Part shown: positions 1 through 6,469 of the stretch, in pieces
Layout: each line of letters starts with the position of its first letter
Position numbering within the stretch: the first letter of the stretch is position 1
From: DATHWB01 sp041744795
Lineage (GTDB): Bacteria; Actinomycetota; Acidimicrobiia; Spongiisociales; ZC4RG35
Reading direction: 5' to 3'
Assembly: GCA_041744795.1 (NCBI GenBank)
Contig: JBGTKD010000144.1
Span: 1-29,348 of the forward strand
Length of the DNA stretch: 29,348 nucleotides
Position numbers and translations under genes: made by a program
Notes under the pieces: model-generated
Told to the model about the DNA's origin: nothing
The model's input: only the letters and a program-made list of their open reading frames with translations
The model's database searches: none

Positions 1-173
1 TCAGCAATCGAGCGAACCATGTCTCGCTCGGTGAAAATCCCGACCAGGCGCCGTCCGTCGATAACAGCAACCGAGCCGTGGCCCCTCTCGGCCATGCTGC
101 GGGAGACTTCGAGCAGCGTCGTGTCTGGTCCACAGATGAAAGGGGTGCCGCTGACAAGGTCTCCGAGTATCAC
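1..173 (-). CDS. CBS-domain protein, N-terminal part (cut by window edge)
   Basis: The minus strand codes from GTG at 173 to the window edge, giving 57 residues that begin VILGDLVSGTPFICGPDTTL and later contain the typical CBS-domain pattern GHGSVAVIDGRRLVGIFTERD. This is one CBS motif; a second would be expected beyond the edge. CBS domain pairs bind adenosine nucleotides and regulate partner domains or proteins. The start is fixed by an in-frame TAG four codons upstream and by a TAGACT box 6 nt before the GTG, so a leaderless mRNA is likely. The gene diverges from the cNMP-binding patatin gene with about 46 bp between starts. Nothing can be said about what follows the CBS domain. Domain call is firm; function is unknown. 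Confidence 0.75.
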   Translation of the reverse strand, partial: MILGDLVSGTPFICGPDTTLLEVSRSMAERGHGSVAVIDGRRLVGIFTERDMVRSIA

Positions 174-179
174 CAGGTG

Positions 180-185
180 AGTCTA
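180..185 (-). promoter_or_regulatory. Putative -10 box, leaderless start of the CBS-domain gene
   Basis: TAGACT on the minus strand matches TANNNT and lies 6 nt before the GTG at 173, so transcription should begin at or next to the start codon. No convincing -35 is visible. Confidence 0.5.
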
Positions 186-219
186 CCGGCATCGGCGGGT
201 TCCAATCCCCGACAGTCCT

Positions 220-2391
220 GTGCACCGGACGATTTTCAACTCGCTACCGTCAACGCCCGTGCGAATCCCCTTGACTGGTGCCCTTGAAAGCGCCCTCTCG
301 TCCTCCACATCGGTCCGTTTCAGCGACGGAGAGTTCCTGGTCAGACAGGGTGATCCTGCTGACCACGTCCTGGTTCTCGTTTCGGGGTCGGCCCGGGTGG
401 ACAGCGCGGAAGGCGTGCTCCTCGTCGAACTCGGGCCAGGCGATCTTGTCGGCGAACTGTCCATCCTGGCGGGTGGAAGCCGTTCGGCCGACGTAACAGC
501 GGTCGGAGATGTCACCGCACAGCGGTTCGATAGAGCGGCATTCATCCAGTTCATTGACGCCCACCCGGAGATCGCGGCAGAGGTGTCTGGCGAAATCGCC
601 AGACGACTCGACGAGCAGCACATAGCGTCGGCTCTTACGCGCCTGTTCGGAGCAGACGCCGTCATTCCCTTCGACGACATCCGAGAGCACCTCACCTGGC
701 GTTGGTTGCGGACAGGCGAGCAGTTGTACCGCCGGGGCGATGATGCCGAAGCCGGGTACCTCGTTATCAGCGGCAGGCTGCGAGTGATCGGTCTCGACGA
801 CGACGGCGCAGAGAGAACGATCGGCGAAGTGAGCCCGGACGAGTTCGTAGGCGAGTCTGGCGTGTTCGAAACTCGCCAGCGCCGGGTCACGGTAGAAGCG
901 ATTCGTGACACCCTCGTAGCCGAGGTCACCCGCCAAGCAGCAGTGGCGCTGCTTGGTCTGCACCCAGAGTCCTTAGGCCCGTTCATCGCGGCGATCGCAG
1001 GCGGCGGACGGAGATCGACGCGACGAGCCCGGCGCACGGTGGCTCTATCAATCACGGCCGACGTTGATCCGAGAGTCTTTGCCGCCCGGCTACATGGCGA
1101 GATGTCGATCGAGCGCTCATGTGAACACGTGTGGAGCGGATGGGTCGACGCCAAGTTGTCTCAACCGGGGTCGGCCGATGCCGAACCCGGTAGTCCCGTC
1201 GAGGCCCGCCGGTCGCAACTGCTTCACGAGATCGAACTGAGCAACGACCACATGCTGCTCGAGGCAGACCAGGAGTGGTCGAATTGGTCGGCGGTGGCTG
1301 CCCGCCATGCAGATCGTCTCGTCGCCTGCACCTCGCCCCAGCCAGACGAGCGAGAGGCCCACCTCGTCGATCAACTGTTCGAAGCAGGCTCTCCCAGTGC
1401 TGAGAGGGTGCTAGTGGTGGTCCACCCCCCCAATACCGACCGTCCCCGTGACACCGCCCCGTGGGTGGACCGCTGGCAGATTGACCGGATAGCTCACATC
1501 GTGGCGGGTTCGGCAGACGACATGGCCAGACTCGGCCGACTTCTCACCGGGAGGTCCAACGGGCTGGTATTCGGTGGCGGTGGGGCACGCGGTTTCGCCC
1601 ACTGCGGCGTGTACAGGGCATTAACGGAGCTCGGCATCCCGGTTGACATGGTCGGCGGGGCGTCAATCGGTGGGGCACTCGGCGGAGGAGTCGCGATGAA
1701 CCTCTCTGCCGAAGCCCACCTCGACATGATCGAGAGGCTATTCAAGGACCTCTTGGACTACACGGTCCCGATGGTGAGCCTCATCAAAGGTAAGGCGATC
1801 GCGAGAAGAGTCACCGAGGCTTACGAGGGGTGGACGTTCGAGGACCTGTGGCGCCCCTTCTACTGCGTCACAACCAATCTCACCCGCTCGACCGAAATGA
1901 TCCACCGGCGCGGCGAACTCGTCAGGGTGATCCGGGCGACGGTTTCCATACCCGGGGTCATGCCACCTGTCGCGTGGGGAGACGATCTGCTCGTCGACGG
2001 TGGAGTTCTAAACAACCTTCCCGCAGACATCATGCGGGGCGACGTCGAGGACGGGACGGTGATTGCCGTCAACGTGGCTCCACCGATCGGTCCACGGGCA
2101 AAGGGCGACACCGCTCTCTCAGTCTCAGGTTGGAAGGCCCTTCGCTCACGAGCCGTCGGTGCCAAGCCTGCTTACCCGGGCATCACGGCCATGGTGATGC
2201 GTACGATCATCGCCGGCTCGGTCAGGGAGCAATCCAGGATGCTTGACCGGGGCGACGTCGACCTTTACCTCGATCTCGACTTACGTGGAGTATCGCTACT
2301 CGACTTCGAGAACTCCCGGCCGGTAGCTCAGGCGGGATACGACGCAGCCATGCCCCAGCTGGAAGCTTGGCTCGAAAAACGGAAGGCCTGA
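220..2391 (+). CDS. NTE-like patatin phospholipase with two cyclic-nucleotide-binding domains
   Basis: Protein of 723 aa. Two cNMP-binding (Crp-type) domains lie at about residues 25-130 and 150-255, followed by a linker and a patatin-like phospholipase domain at about 440-640. The patatin parts are visible: oxyanion loop GGGGARG, nucleophile elbow GASIG and the aspartate motif DGG (LLVDGGVLNN). The architecture is that of neuropathy-target-esterase homologues, which hydrolyse lysophospholipids at the membrane; in M. tuberculosis Rv2565 has the same layout. The stop is 6 nt before the permease ATG, so it heads an operon with the permease and ATPase. Start is uncertain: GTG at 220 lacks a clear ribosome site, while an in-frame GTG at 259 has TACCGT 8 nt upstream and would still keep the whole first cNMP domain. 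Ligand (cAMP, cGMP or none) cannot be read from the sequence. Confidence 0.9.
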   Translation: MHRTIFNSLPSTPVRIPLTGALESALSSSTSVRFSDGEFLVRQGDPADHVLVLVSGSARVDSAEGVLLVELGPGDLVGELSILAGGSRSADVTAVGDVTAQRFDRAAFIQFIDAHPEIAAEVSGEIARRLDEQHIASALTRLFGADAVIPFDDIREHLTWRWLRTGEQLYRRGDDAEAGYLVISGRLRVIGLDDDGAERTIGEVSPDEFVGESGVFETRQRRVTVEAIRDTLVAEVTRQAAVALLGLHPESLGPFIAAIAGGGRRSTRRARRTVALSITADVDPRVFAARLHGEMSIERSCEHVWSGWVDAKLSQPGSADAEPGSPVEARRSQLLHEIELSNDHMLLEADQEWSNWSAVAARHADRLVACTSPQPDEREAHLVDQLFEAGSPSAERVLVVVHPPNTDRPRDTAPWVDRWQIDRIAHIVAGSADDMARLGRLLTGRSNGLVFGGGGARGFAHCGVYRALTELGIPVDMVGGASIGGALGGGVAMNLSAEAHLDMIERLFKDLLDYTVPMVSLIKGKAIARRVTEAYEGWTFEDLWRPFYCVTTNLTRSTEMIHRRGELVRVIRATVSIPGVMPPVAWGDDLLVDGGVLNNLPADIMRGDVEDGTVIAVNVAPPIGPRAKGDTALSVSGWKALRSRAVGAKPAYPGITAMVMRTIIAGSVREQSRMLDRGDVDLYLDLDLRGVSLLDFENSRPVAQAGYDAAMPQLEAWLEKRKA

Positions 2392-2397
2392 AAGCAA

Positions 2398-3435
2398 ATG
2401 TGGTTGTTGACCATCCGCGACCTGACTCACCGCGCCACCCGGTTCGTGGTGGTCATAGTCGCCACAGCGATGGTGTTCACCCTTTTGTTCCTGATGACCG
2501 GCCTAGTGGAACAGTTCAACCAGGAGCCGTACCTCAGCGTCGAGGCGATAGGCGATGCCAACTGGGTGGTCCCTGCGGGGGTCTCAGGACCGATCACAGC
2601 ATCTTCGACACTCGACCCGGCAACGGCCGCTGAATTGGAGGGGTTGGGTCTCGAACCGGTAGTAGTCGCTCGTGGGACGCTCAGCATCGATGGCATTCAA
2701 TCCGAGTCGGTGGTCATCGGACATGTCTACGGCGGGGAGGTCGATCCTCCGCTGATCGAAGGGAGGAGAGCCGCGACGGCCGGTGAAGTGGTGCTGGATA
2801 GCAGCACGGGGGTCTCTATTGGCGATCAAATCCGCCTCGCAGACACCACGTTCCAGGTCGTAGGGATCAGCGAGGACACAACTCTCCTGGCTGGCCAACC
2901 CATCGTTTTCGGTGGCATCGAAGACATACGCAACGCGCTATTCGGCGGCGCACCGGTCACCAGTGCGGCGTTGGGAAACCTCGCATCGCTCCCGGCCGGG
3001 GTCGAGATGCTCACTCCGCTGCAGGTCGCAGACGACGCGCTCGGCCCGCTCGAGAGTGCAATCTCCTCGATTGACTTGATCCGGGCGCTGCTGTGGGTGG
3101 TGGCCGGGATCATCATTGGAGCGGTCGTATACCTCTCTGCACTGGAACGGAGCAGAGACTTCGCCGTCATGCGGGCGGTCGGCGCGCCGATCCGGAAGCT
3201 AGGCGGGAGCCTGGCGATCCAAGCGCTGATGATCGCCCTGCTCGCGGTCGGTCTGGCAGCCATCATTCAGTTCCTGATAGTCCCGGTATTCCCGATGAAG
3301 GTGAGAGTGCCGCCCAGAGCTCTCTGGCAACTCCCGCTGCTAGCCATGGCGGTCTCGTTGGCGGCGGCCGCCGGCGGCATGCGGCGAGTGCGCCGGACCG
3401 ACCCTGCAGAGGCGTTCGCGGGGCCGGGCGCATGA
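2398..3435 (+). CDS. FtsX/MacB-type ABC transporter permease
   Basis: Protein of 345 aa. One membrane helix near residues 17-38, a large extracytoplasmic domain of about 180 residues, then three helices around 225-245, 270-295 and 305-325: the four-helix FtsX/MacB topology. The loop ALERSRDFAVMRAVGAP is the conserved coupling motif of this family. Such permeases do not usually form a channel; they transmit ATPase motion to the periplasmic/outer face or extrude lipids or lipoproteins. It sits between the patatin gene (6-nt gap) and the ATPase gene (ATGA overlap), the same arrangement as Rv2565-Rv2564-Rv2563. Mycobacterial homologues are often labelled glutamine permeases, but the fold argues against amino-acid uptake. 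Substrate unknown; lipid or lysolipid handling is an inference from the patatin partner. Confidence 0.88.
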   Translation: MWLLTIRDLTHRATRFVVVIVATAMVFTLLFLMTGLVEQFNQEPYLSVEAIGDANWVVPAGVSGPITASSTLDPATAAELEGLGLEPVVVARGTLSIDGIQSESVVIGHVYGGEVDPPLIEGRRAATAGEVVLDSSTGVSIGDQIRLADTTFQVVGISEDTTLLAGQPIVFGGIEDIRNALFGGAPVTSAALGNLASLPAGVEMLTPLQVADDALGPLESAISSIDLIRALLWVVAGIIIGAVVYLSALERSRDFAVMRAVGAPIRKLGGSLAIQALMIALLAVGLAAIIQFLIVPVFPMKVRVPPRALWQLPLLAMAVSLAAAAGGMRRVRRTDPAEAFAGPGA

Positions 3436-4379
3436 CACTGAACGTTCGCGATCTGGTCGTCGAGTACGTCACCGAGGGATACAGCGTCCGCCCGCTGGAC
3501 GGCTTCAACCTTGAAGCCCTTCCCGGAGAGCTCACGGTTCTTCTTGGCCCGTCGGGTTCGGGCAAGACCACGTTGCTCTCATGCCTGGGCGGCATCCTCA
3601 CACCGACCTCGGGCAGCATCCACCTCGCCGACACTGAGGTCACCGCACTGGGGTCAGATGCCATCGAGGCCTATCGCCGCAAGCAGGTGGGTTTCGTCTT
3701 CCAGGCTTTCAATCTGATTCCTTCGCTGACCGCGCAAGAGAACGTAGCGATTCCACTCATCATGTCGGGTACAGCCCGCAAGGAGGCACTGAGCCGGGCG
3801 GCGGACACCCTGGAGACCGTCGGGCTAGCCGATCGGATGAGCCACAAGCCACGCGGGCTTTCAGGGGGTCAACAACAGCGTGTGGCCGTGGCGAGAGGCA
3901 TCGTCCACGAGCCAACCCTGCTGTTGGCCGACGAGCCCACGGCCAACCTCGACTATGTGCAGGCCGAGGCGATCATCCGACTGCTGCGGGAATTGAGGGA
4001 CCAGGGCAGGATCATCGTCATTTCCACCCACGACGCCCGGCTCGTGCCGGTGGCAGACAAGACCGTCCAGATGGCCCAGGACGTCGAAACCGCCGATGGC
4101 GCACCGCAAGAGGTGACCTATGCCGAAGACGAGATCGTCTTCGAACAGGGTGACCCTCCCCGATTGGTATACGTGATCTCGTCAGGCGAAGTCGAAGTGT
4201 TCCGTCGGATGACCGACGGAAGTGAGACCCGCCTCACCACGCTGGGGCCTGGAAAGTACTTCGGGGAACTTGGAGCCCTCATGGGAACCCCCAGAGCAGC
4301 CTCGATCAGGACGTTGAGCGACTGTCGTTTCACCGCATACGGCCCCCACGAATTCCGCAAGGCCTTTCTCGGGCACTGA
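3432..4379 (+). CDS. ABC transporter ATPase with C-terminal cNMP-binding domain
   Basis: Protein of 315 aa beginning MTLNVRDLVVEYV at the ATG that overlaps the permease stop (ATGA). Residues 1-215 are a MacB/LolD-type ATPase: Walker A GPSGSGKTT at 39-47, Q-loop, signature LSGGQQQRVAVARG, Walker B LLLADEP, and H-loop STHD. From about 220 to the end a single cNMP-binding domain follows (EIVFEQGDPPRLVYVI, then GELGALMGTPRAASIR). The same fusion is known from Rv2564 and Rv0073 of M. tuberculosis. The open frame extends far upstream, but the ABC domain starts at this ATG. Together with the patatin protein this operon carries three cNMP domains, so the pump and the lipase are probably tuned by the same ligand (inference). 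Confidence 0.92.
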   Translation: MTLNVRDLVVEYVTEGYSVRPLDGFNLEALPGELTVLLGPSGSGKTTLLSCLGGILTPTSGSIHLADTEVTALGSDAIEAYRRKQVGFVFQAFNLIPSLTAQENVAIPLIMSGTARKEALSRAADTLETVGLADRMSHKPRGLSGGQQQRVAVARGIVHEPTLLLADEPTANLDYVQAEAIIRLLRELRDQGRIIVISTHDARLVPVADKTVQMAQDVETADGAPQEVTYAEDEIVFEQGDPPRLVYVISSGEVEVFRRMTDGSETRLTTLGPGKYFGELGALMGTPRAASIRTLSDCRFTAYGPHEFRKAFLGH

Positions 4380-4390
4380 GCCCCGTAAAC

Positions 4391-4428
4391 GAGTTAGGGG
4401 CTGGCGTCGTGACGCCAGCCCCTAACTC
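4391..4428. terminator. Long perfect palindrome between convergent genes
   Basis: Two 18-nt arms (GAGTTAGGGGCTGGCGTC and its exact complement) flank a 2-nt centre, so either strand folds into a stem of about 15-18 bp. It lies between the ATPase stop (4379) and the sigma-factor stop (4445) and would serve as a bidirectional terminator. There is no real U-tract on either side, so it may act with Rho or mainly protect 3' ends. Confidence 0.75.
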
Positions 4429-4444
4429 CGCATCAAAGCGAGCG

Positions 4445-5431
4445 TCAGATGAGATCCTGCTCACGGATTCCGAACGACGGGTGACGGAGGCGGCAAAGCG
4501 CCAGCTTCTCGAGTTGGCGGATCCGCTCACGAGTGAGATTGAACTCCTCACCGATCTCTTCGAGGGTACGCGGGACACCGTCATAGAAGCCGTAGCGCAA
4601 GGCCAGAATCCGACCTTCCCTTTGTGGCAGCCTCTCGATCGACTTGCGAAGCGAGTTTGCCACATCCATCTCTTCGGTGATCTGGACAGGATCGGCGGCA
4701 TCTTCGTCCTCGATAAAGTCGCCTAGCTGTGCGCCATCCTCGCCGACAGGCTGTTCGAGAGAGACAGTATCGGCCACTCCTAGCGCCAATTCCACCTTGT
4801 CGACGGTCACACCGGCTTCCTCGGCGATCTCCTCAGGCCTCGGGTCACGCCCGAGTTCGGCCTTCAGGCTGGCCTGAGCGGCACGAACTGCAGCCAGAGT
4901 GTCGTGCAGGTGAACGGGAATGCGAACTGTGCGGGACTTGTCGGCGATCGCCCGGGTGATGGCCTGACGGATCCACCAAGTGGCGTAGGTGGAGAACTTG
5001 AAGCCTTTTCGCCAGTCGAACTTCTCGACCGCACGTATGAGACCAAGGTTGCCTTCCTGGATGAGGTCTAGGAAGTCGATACCTGAGGTGTTGGCGTAAC
5101 GACGGGCGTTGGCGACGACCAGACGGAGGTTGGCCGTCAGGAAAGCGTCTTTTGCCTCCCGACCCTTGCGCTCATGGCGGCGCAGTTCGATCTCTTCCTT
5201 CTTGCCGGAGTAATCGCCCTTCTCCAGCCTCTCGCCTGCCTCCTCGCCAGCTTCGATCCGCTGAGCGAGCTCAACTTCCTGTTCGGCAGTGAGCAGGTCA
5301 TATTCGCCGATGGCGGTCAGATACTGCGACACAAGGTCGGTGGTCAGACGGCCGCGCTCGTCCGTGAGCTTGCTCACGACAGACTTGCGCTTGTCCTTTT
5401 CGGTCTTGCTACGCGTTTCGGCGGATGCCAC
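4445..5431 (-). CDS. Group 1/2 sigma-70 factor (RpoD/SigB-like)
   Basis: Protein of 328 aa. A basic N-terminus is followed by region 1.2 (DLVSQYLTAIGEYDLLTAEQEVELA), a short charged spacer, region 2 (ANLRLVVANARRY, then GFKFSTYATWWIRQAI, the core-binding and -10-reading part), region 3, and region 4 with the -35-reading helix (TLEEIGEEFNLTRERIRQLE, ending in LRHPS). It lacks the long acidic region 1.1 of primary sigma factors and is close in length to mycobacterial SigB, so it may be a non-essential group 2 factor; a short primary sigma cannot be excluded. GTG start at 5431 is supported by GGAGG 10 nt upstream. The 5' region carries a direct repeat and a palindrome, described separately. Confidence 0.93.
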   Translation of the reverse strand: MASAETRSKTEKDKRKSVVSKLTDERGRLTTDLVSQYLTAIGEYDLLTAEQEVELAQRIEAGEEAGERLEKGDYSGKKEEIELRRHERKGREAKDAFLTANLRLVVANARRYANTSGIDFLDLIQEGNLGLIRAVEKFDWRKGFKFSTYATWWIRQAITRAIADKSRTVRIPVHLHDTLAAVRAAQASLKAELGRDPRPEEIAEEAGVTVDKVELALGVADTVSLEQPVGEDGAQLGDFIEDEDAADPVQITEEMDVANSLRKSIERLPQREGRILALRYGFYDGVPRTLEEIGEEFNLTRERIRQLEKLALCRLRHPSFGIREQDLI

Positions 5432-5453
5432 GGGAATCGAACCTCCAGAGAGA

Positions 5454-5493
5454 TCAGTTTGAAAATGTTCAGTTTGAAAGCGGGAAGTTCCCG
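5454..5493. promoter_or_regulatory. Direct repeat and palindrome upstream of the sigma gene
   Basis: TCAGTTTGAAA occurs twice, at 5454-5464 and 5469-5479 (15-bp period), followed at once by the palindrome CGGGAAGTTCCCG at 5481-5493. The group lies 23-62 bp upstream of the sigma start, in the leader or promoter. It looks like operator or leader structure; no known regulator is recognised. Confidence 0.45.
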
Positions 5494-5662
5494 ATCCTTC
5501 GTGTCCTGCGACCGATCATCGGCCGGGACCGGCACAGCGAAGGAAAGGTCACGAGGGTTTACTCGGGCCTCGCCTAGGTTTCGCAAACCGAGGAGACACG
5601 GGACCTCAATATGACAGATGGTTACCCGTTTGTGAACCCCTGGAACCATGAAATCCGATTAC

Positions 5663-5690
5663 CCGCAGTTCACATAGGTGAAACCTGCGG
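5663..5690 (-). terminator. Hairpin downstream of the methyltransferase gene
   Basis: CCGCAG/CTGCGG and TTCAC/GTGAA form an 11-bp stem with a 2-nt bulge and a 4-nt loop. It follows the methyltransferase stop by about 50 nt and may end that transcript before the sigma-gene promoter. No U-tract, so the call is tentative. Confidence 0.35.
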
Positions 5691-5700
5691 TTTCCCCAGC

Positions 5701-5753
5701 AGTTGCACAGGCTTTCCACAGACCTATCCACAGAAACGCCTAACTGTGGGAAA
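5701..5753. other. Cluster of DnaA-box-like words
   Basis: CTTTCCACA (5712-5720), CTATCCACA (5724-5732) and TGTGGGAAA (5745-5753, complement TTTCCCACA) match the DnaA box TTATCCACA at 7, 8 and 7 of 9 positions within 42 bp; a weaker word ends at 5709. The cluster overlaps the end of the methyltransferase gene. The rest of the 5432-5739 gap holds the sigma leader elements and a hairpin; no gene is seen in it. Confidence 0.4.
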
Positions 5754-6366
5754 TTGTTCCCAAACGGCGGGTCATCAGGAAACAGGCGACGCGATGCCCG
5801 GAGGCGTACTTCTCAATCTCAAATGCCTCCCCAAACAGGGTTTCGACCTCGCCGGGAGCCAGGCTGGACATCCGCGACGCTCCGCTGAACGAAAACGCCG
5901 GCAACTCGTCAGGACTCCCGTAGAAACACCAAAGCAGGAGCATCCCACCTGGCCGCGTCAAATTGACCATATGTGCGGCGAGTGCCTCTCGGTCGGCGCC
6001 ACGGAGATCGTCGAGGGTCCCGTAGTCGACAACGAGGTCGAAGGTGCCTTCCACGCCGGGAAGCGTCGGGAGGGTCAGGTCCGCCTGTACAAAGTGGCAG
6101 CGATCCGCCACTCCCGCCTCCGCTGCTCTGGCGCTGGCCTTTTCAAGCGCCACCGGACTGAAGTCCACGCCGGTCGCCTCGAATCCGCGTTCCGCCATGA
6201 AAACGACATTGGCGCCCGTACCGCAACCGAGGTCGATCGCCCGTGGGTGCTTCGACGGCGTAGCAGTGCCCTCGTCCAGGAGTCTCCGCAGGTCGCCACG
6301 AACGCCGACCGAATCCCACGGCGCCCACCAGCGATACATCCAGTCATAAACCCGGTGGCCGACCAT
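5740..6366 (-). CDS. Class I SAM-dependent methyltransferase
   Basis: Protein of 208 aa starting MVGHRVYDWMYRWWAPWDSV. The Rossmann-fold methyltransferase motifs are in order: motif I AIDLGCGTGANVVFMAERG, the acidic end of strand 2 (GVDFSP), ADLT, FDLVVDYGTLDDL and LTRPGGMLLLWCF. Start ATG at 6366 is chosen because GAGGAG lies 6 nt upstream and the motif spacing is normal; a longer open frame upstream has low-complexity, non-conserved sequence. Substrate cannot be inferred; relatives include thiopurine/TehB-like small-molecule methyltransferases. It diverges from the YyaL-like gene, with about 100 bp of shared upstream DNA. Confidence 0.85.
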   Translation of the reverse strand: MVGHRVYDWMYRWWAPWDSVGVRGDLRRLLDEGTATPSKHPRAIDLGCGTGANVVFMAERGFEATGVDFSPVALEKASARAAEAGVADRCHFVQADLTLPTLPGVEGTFDLVVDYGTLDDLRGADREALAAHMVNLTRPGGMLLLWCFYGSPDELPAFSFSGASRMSSLAPGEVETLFGEAFEIEKYASGHRVACFLMTRRLGTISHS

Positions 6367-6469
6367 TTCTCTCCTCGATTCCCCAGGGCCATGGGGAGAG
6401 TACGTCGCTCGATGACGGAAAGACGGGAATCGTCGATACCCTCGGAGACAGCCCAGACCGGAGCTGCAT

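Noticed and set aside
183..1154. Long minus-strand open frame (323 codons) opposite the patatin gene
   Set aside because: It mirrors the codon positions of the GC-rich patatin gene, is Ser/Arg-rich low complexity and shows no domain, while the plus strand has clear cNMP and patatin motifs.
5663..5760. Chromosomal replication origin
   Set aside because: Only three imperfect DnaA-like words, no adjacent dnaA/dnaN/rpmH and no evident AT-rich unwinding element.
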